Shown here piece by piece: positions 6,051 to 8,063 of a stretch of DNA of 8,063 nucleotides. Origin of the DNA: Gemmatimonadota bacterium (GTDB lineage: Bacteria; Latescibacterota; UBA2968; UBA8231); contig JAPOZF010000284.1 of assembly GCA_026706165.1 (NCBI GenBank), forward strand, positions 1 to 8,063, given 5' to 3'. The number at the start of each line of letters is the position of its first letter. Positions within the stretch are counted from its first letter, which is position 1. The notes under the pieces are model-generated. The model was not told the DNA's origin. It did no database searches and saw only the letters and a program-made list of their open reading frames with translations. The position numbers and the translations under genes are program-made.

Positions 6051-6422
6051 CTACTCCTCCAGTTTCCCGCCAAACCCGATGCGTCCCTTGGCGCCGGGGG
6101 AATACAGGACGTGCACGTTTTCCCGGGGCCTGCGGAGGATCCGGGCGACGGCTTCGGCGATGCCGGCCATCTCCCGGCGCAGCTCGGCCGCATCGGGCAA
6201 TTCGTAACGCAACACGCTGACGAAGGTTGGACGCACCCTCCCGTCGACCAGGGTCCTGTTTTCCGCGTAGCCGCGCCGGTCAATCGAGCGCAGCCTGATC
6301 CACGTGTCTCCCGGCCCGCTGCTGAACAGGTCCCCCAGCTCGTCGGCGAGAGACTGGAGCTGCTCCTTGCCGGCCACGGTTTCCGAGGGGTTCGTCACGA
6401 CCTCGATGTCAACGATGGGCAT
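6051..6422 (-). CDS. Tautomerase-superfamily protein (4-oxalocrotonate tautomerase/MIF-like)
   Basis: A 123-residue protein beginning Met-Pro: after Met removal Pro becomes the N-terminal catalytic base typical of the tautomerase superfamily. About 120 residues suggests two fused beta-alpha-beta modules, as in MSAD or cis-CaaD-type enzymes, against about 62 for single-module 4-OT. The second module is plain: RPTFVSVLRYELP (64-76), helix about 77-97, ENVHVLYSP (101-109), ending in GRIGFGGK. The Arg residues at 43, 45 and 49-50 and at 62 and 64 are candidates for substrate carboxylate binding. Typical reactions are keto-enol tautomerisation or hydration/dehalogenation of unsaturated acids. The ATG directly follows the TAA of the upstream acetyltransferase (TAAATG on the minus strand) without a good ribosome site, so translation is likely coupled. 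The partner downstream is an enolase-superfamily enzyme. Substrate unknown. Confidence 0.78.
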   Translation of the reverse strand: MPIVDIEVVTNPSETVAGKEQLQSLADELGDLFSSGPGDTWIRLRSIDRRGYAENRTLVDGRVRPTFVSVLRYELPDAAELRREMAGIAEAVARILRRPRENVHVLYSPGAKGRIGFGGKLEE

Positions 6423-7046
6423 TTAATCGGCTCGATTCAGCGCTTCGAAATCAGTGATTGGGCTGCTGCCGGAATCATCATGTTTTCCCGTCTTCAGCCG
6501 CTCATACTCCGCCCGCGAAATCTCGAAATCCAGCACTTTCCCCCGGTCCACTTCTCTCGCGACGGTCAGGCCGAGGGACCGCCACAGGGCCACTGAACGC
6601 GCATTGTCGGCAGACACATCCATCGGGCAGAGCCGGTCGATTCCCAATTCATCGAAGGCGCAGGCCATCAGGCACTGCGCCACCTCCTTTCCGTAACCCC
6701 TTCCCCACAGGGACTTGTCCCAGATTCCGATGGGCAGGCGCATCACCTTCTCACCCGGAATTTTCCCACGATCCTGATTCATCCACTGAAGGCAGGTTTC
6801 GCCGATGGTGCTGCCGCTCGCTTTCTCGACGATTGCAAACAGGAACCCCTGTTCCGCCATGGCCCTGCCCGTGCGTCTGAGACAGGCGGCTGTGACGGGT
6901 TCGTCCGGAGGGGCCCTTTCCATCGCATTCAGGAAGTCGGGATCCCGATAGAACGGGACGGCCAGATCGAAGTCCCCATCCTCGAATGGCCGCAGTCTCA
7001 GGCGCGCCGTTTCCAGGTGAAGGTTGTGACCGGCGAAGTTGGCCAT
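6423..7046 (-). CDS. GNAT-family N-acetyltransferase (RimJ/RimL-like)
   Basis: A 207-residue protein of the GNAT fold, transferring acetyl from acetyl-CoA to an amine. It opens with LETARLRLRPFEDGDFD (11-27), typical of RimJ/RimL-type acetyltransferases. The acetyl-CoA pyrophosphate loop is GRGYGK (115-120), in the usual R/Q-x-x-G-x-G/A form, followed by the helix EVAQCLMACAF. Motif B is NARSVALWRSLGL (148-160). Residues after about 185 form a polar tail. The start is the ATG at 7046; upstream GGGAAA is a poor ribosome site. The gene ends in a TAA abutting the tautomerase ATG, so the two are probably one operon. The acceptor could be a ribosomal protein N-terminus, a small amine or a drug; it cannot be told from sequence. 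Confidence 0.9.
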   Translation of the reverse strand: MANFAGHNLHLETARLRLRPFEDGDFDLAVPFYRDPDFLNAMERAPPDEPVTAACLRRTGRAMAEQGFLFAIVEKASGSTIGETCLQWMNQDRGKIPGEKVMRLPIGIWDKSLWGRGYGKEVAQCLMACAFDELGIDRLCPMDVSADNARSVALWRSLGLTVAREVDRGKVLDFEISRAEYERLKTGKHDDSGSSPITDFEALNRAD

Positions 7047-7063
7047 TTTCCCGAGGCGGTCTT

Positions 7064-7087
7064 CGGGCAGGAGCCTCAGGCTGCCCG
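7064..7087. other. Hairpin between beta-barrel gene and acetyltransferase gene
   Basis: CGGGCAG (7064-7070) pairs with CTGCCCG (7081-7087) with a 10-nt loop, within the 61-bp gap between the outer-membrane protein stop and the acetyltransferase start. No T-run follows on the minus strand, so it is not a standard intrinsic terminator; it may stabilise RNA ends or partially attenuate read-through. Confidence 0.35.
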
Positions 7088-7107
7088 GAACCCGCAGACG
7101 GCGGCGG

Positions 7108-7857
7108 TCACGGGGGCGAGGGCCTTGAACTCTTCCCTCTTTGGGGAAAGCTGACCCCGAGCCGGAAGTATATCAGGTTGGCTTCGCTGCGGATGAGGCT
7201 TTCTGCTCCCTCGGCCAGGTATCCCGTCAGTCCGTTGCGCTGGTAGGAGGCGGACAGATCCAGGGTCACTGCACCTGTCTCGGCGGAGAGTCCACCGCCT
7301 GCGGTGAGAGCCAGCTGATGGTCCGCCTCAACGGTTGTGGGCTCATCATCATCCACATCGATAAACAGGAAGTCTACGTCTTCCTCCGTCTGGGTAAAGA
7401 AGCGGGAGACGCCCACCGCCCCGTAGAGGTACGGCCTGAACCGACCACTCCCAAAGGACCACTGCGGCCCCAGTCCCGCCGAGACTATGGAGTAGGTGGT
7501 CTCGACCTTGGAGACGAGGCCCAGGAAGGAGTAGGAGGTTCTGCGCTCCCGGCCGTACACGACATAGTCCGCCTCGATGCGCAGGCCCGGGAGTCTGTCT
7601 TCCCTCAGAAAGACCACTCCGGCCAGACCCGCTCCGTAGCCCCGGTCCACATGGTCCTGGAACTGGCCCACGGGGTCGGCAAGGCAGAAATACCCGAAGA
7701 CCTCGCCTCTTGGCTTCCGCTCTTCAAGAGGAGTCCCCGGTTCGATATCGACCTGCAATGTATCTCCGACGCTCTGGCCGGGAAGGGGACGGGAGGTCGA
7801 AACAATCGTCCAGGCTATGGCCCCCACAAGGATGTAAATGGGCTTCGGGGGTCTCAT
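7108..7857 (-). CDS. Outer-membrane beta-barrel protein, small OmpA/OmpW-like porin-type fold
   Basis: A 249-residue protein with an N-terminal signal peptide (MRPPKPIYILVGAIAWTIVS, likely cleaved near Gly27-Gln28). From about residue 52 it shows alternating hydrophobic/polar strands with aromatic girdles typical of an 8-strand barrel: GYGAGLAGVVF (73-83), LRIEADYVVYG (92-102), TYSIVSAGLGPQW (121-133), FRPYLYGAVGVSRFF (140-154), QLALTAGGGLSAE (181-193), LDLSASYQRN (199-208) and ANLIYFRLGVSF (226-237). The final strand ends in Phe237, as in BAM-recognised barrels, but 12 extra residues (PQRGKSSRPSPP) follow it, which is unusual. One predicted outer loop (158-178) is very acidic. Function unknown. 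The upstream minus-strand gene ends 71 bp away; the gap shows no recognised promoter. Confidence 0.75.
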   Translation of the reverse strand: MRPPKPIYILVGAIAWTIVSTSRPLPGQSVGDTLQVDIEPGTPLEERKPRGEVFGYFCLADPVGQFQDHVDRGYGAGLAGVVFLREDRLPGLRIEADYVVYGRERRTSYSFLGLVSKVETTYSIVSAGLGPQWSFGSGRFRPYLYGAVGVSRFFTQTEEDVDFLFIDVDDDEPTTVEADHQLALTAGGGLSAETGAVTLDLSASYQRNGLTGYLAEGAESLIRSEANLIYFRLGVSFPQRGKSSRPSPP

Positions 7858-7928
7858 GTCTGCCTGTTGCCCATCATGGTTCGGTCCAAAGCCGGAAGCA
7901 GGTTGGGCACATCCCTCCTGCCGCCGCT

Positions 7929-8063
7929 TCAGAAGGTGAGGTCGATCTCGAGGCCGATCAGGGAAACGTAATTTTCGGGGGCCCGGGTCTCCGAGATCAG
8001 GCGGACCTCGATCTCGTTCTCTCCCTGCCGCAGCGGCGGAGCGGCGGCCTCGTACGAAGCGCT
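7929..8063 (-). CDS. C-terminal end of an unidentified beta-rich protein
   Basis: The minus-strand frame is open from the right edge to a TGA ending at 7929, encoding 44 residues. The segment PPLRQGENEIEVRLIS followed by ENYVSLIGLEIDLTF looks like the last strands of a beta-sandwich, the pattern (G-E-N-x-I-E-V) common at the C-termini of glycoside hydrolases and carbohydrate-binding domains. The protein is too incomplete to name. Gene content and orientation suggest it is upstream of the beta-barrel gene. Confidence 0.6.
   Translation of the reverse strand, partial: SASYEAAAPPLRQGENEIEVRLISETRAPENYVSLIGLEIDLTF

Noticed and set aside
5987..6283. N-terminal extension of the enolase-superfamily enzyme
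   Set aside because: It overlaps the tautomerase gene out of frame, is Pro/Ser/Cys-rich, and the ATG at 5986 has its own ribosome site.
7141..7971. Plus-strand frame opposite the outer-membrane protein
   Set aside because: No domain signature; the minus-strand frame has a signal peptide and a barrel strand pattern.

Overview
The window is GC-rich (clearly above 60% by eye), densely coded and carries no RNA genes, insertion sequences or CRISPR. An outer-membrane beta-barrel protein and signal peptides point to a Gram-negative-type envelope. The mix of sugar hydrolases, an M19 dipeptidase, an enolase-superfamily enzyme and a FAS1 protein fits an environmental heterotroph such as Gemmatimonadota, Latescibacterota or Planctomycetes. 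The phylum is a guess from gene content.

Left third (1-3138): a catabolic block. It holds the 3' part of an M19 membrane-dipeptidase-like gene (+), then, convergent to it, a cytoplasmic sialidase/BNR-type beta-propeller protein (-). Divergent from that is a GH43/32-like five-bladed beta-propeller glycosidase (+). The 82-bp gap between the divergent starts holds a perfect 9-bp inverted repeat.

Middle (3139-4916): the most interesting part. An AT-rich island carries a near-consensus sigma70-type promoter ahead of a secreted FAS1 (fasciclin) protein. A strong intrinsic terminator follows, then a separately transcribed, apparently leaderless MerR-type regulator with a C-terminal B12-binding module (CarH/LitR family, a light-sensing adenosylcobalamin repressor). 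The promoter's -35 box lies inside an array of half-sites at exact 11-bp spacing that matches the direct-repeat operator logic described for Thermus CarH, with a mirror-image second pair just upstream. The inference is a self-contained light/B12-controlled switch for a surface FAS1 protein. The regulator departs from Thermus CarH at two cobalamin-site positions: Gln in the ExHxxG-type motif, and Arg where Thermus CarH has its photoproduct His ligand.

Right part (4943-8063, all -): reading along the minus strand, the C-terminal end of an unidentified beta-rich protein, a small outer-membrane beta-barrel protein, a GNAT acetyltransferase whose stop codon abuts the ATG of a two-module tautomerase, and a mandelate racemase/muconate lactonizing-type enzyme. 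The last three probably form one transcription unit. The tautomerase and the enolase-superfamily enzyme both act chemically on keto/enol or hydroxy acids, which would suit sugar-acid or aromatic-acid breakdown alongside the glycosidases on the left.
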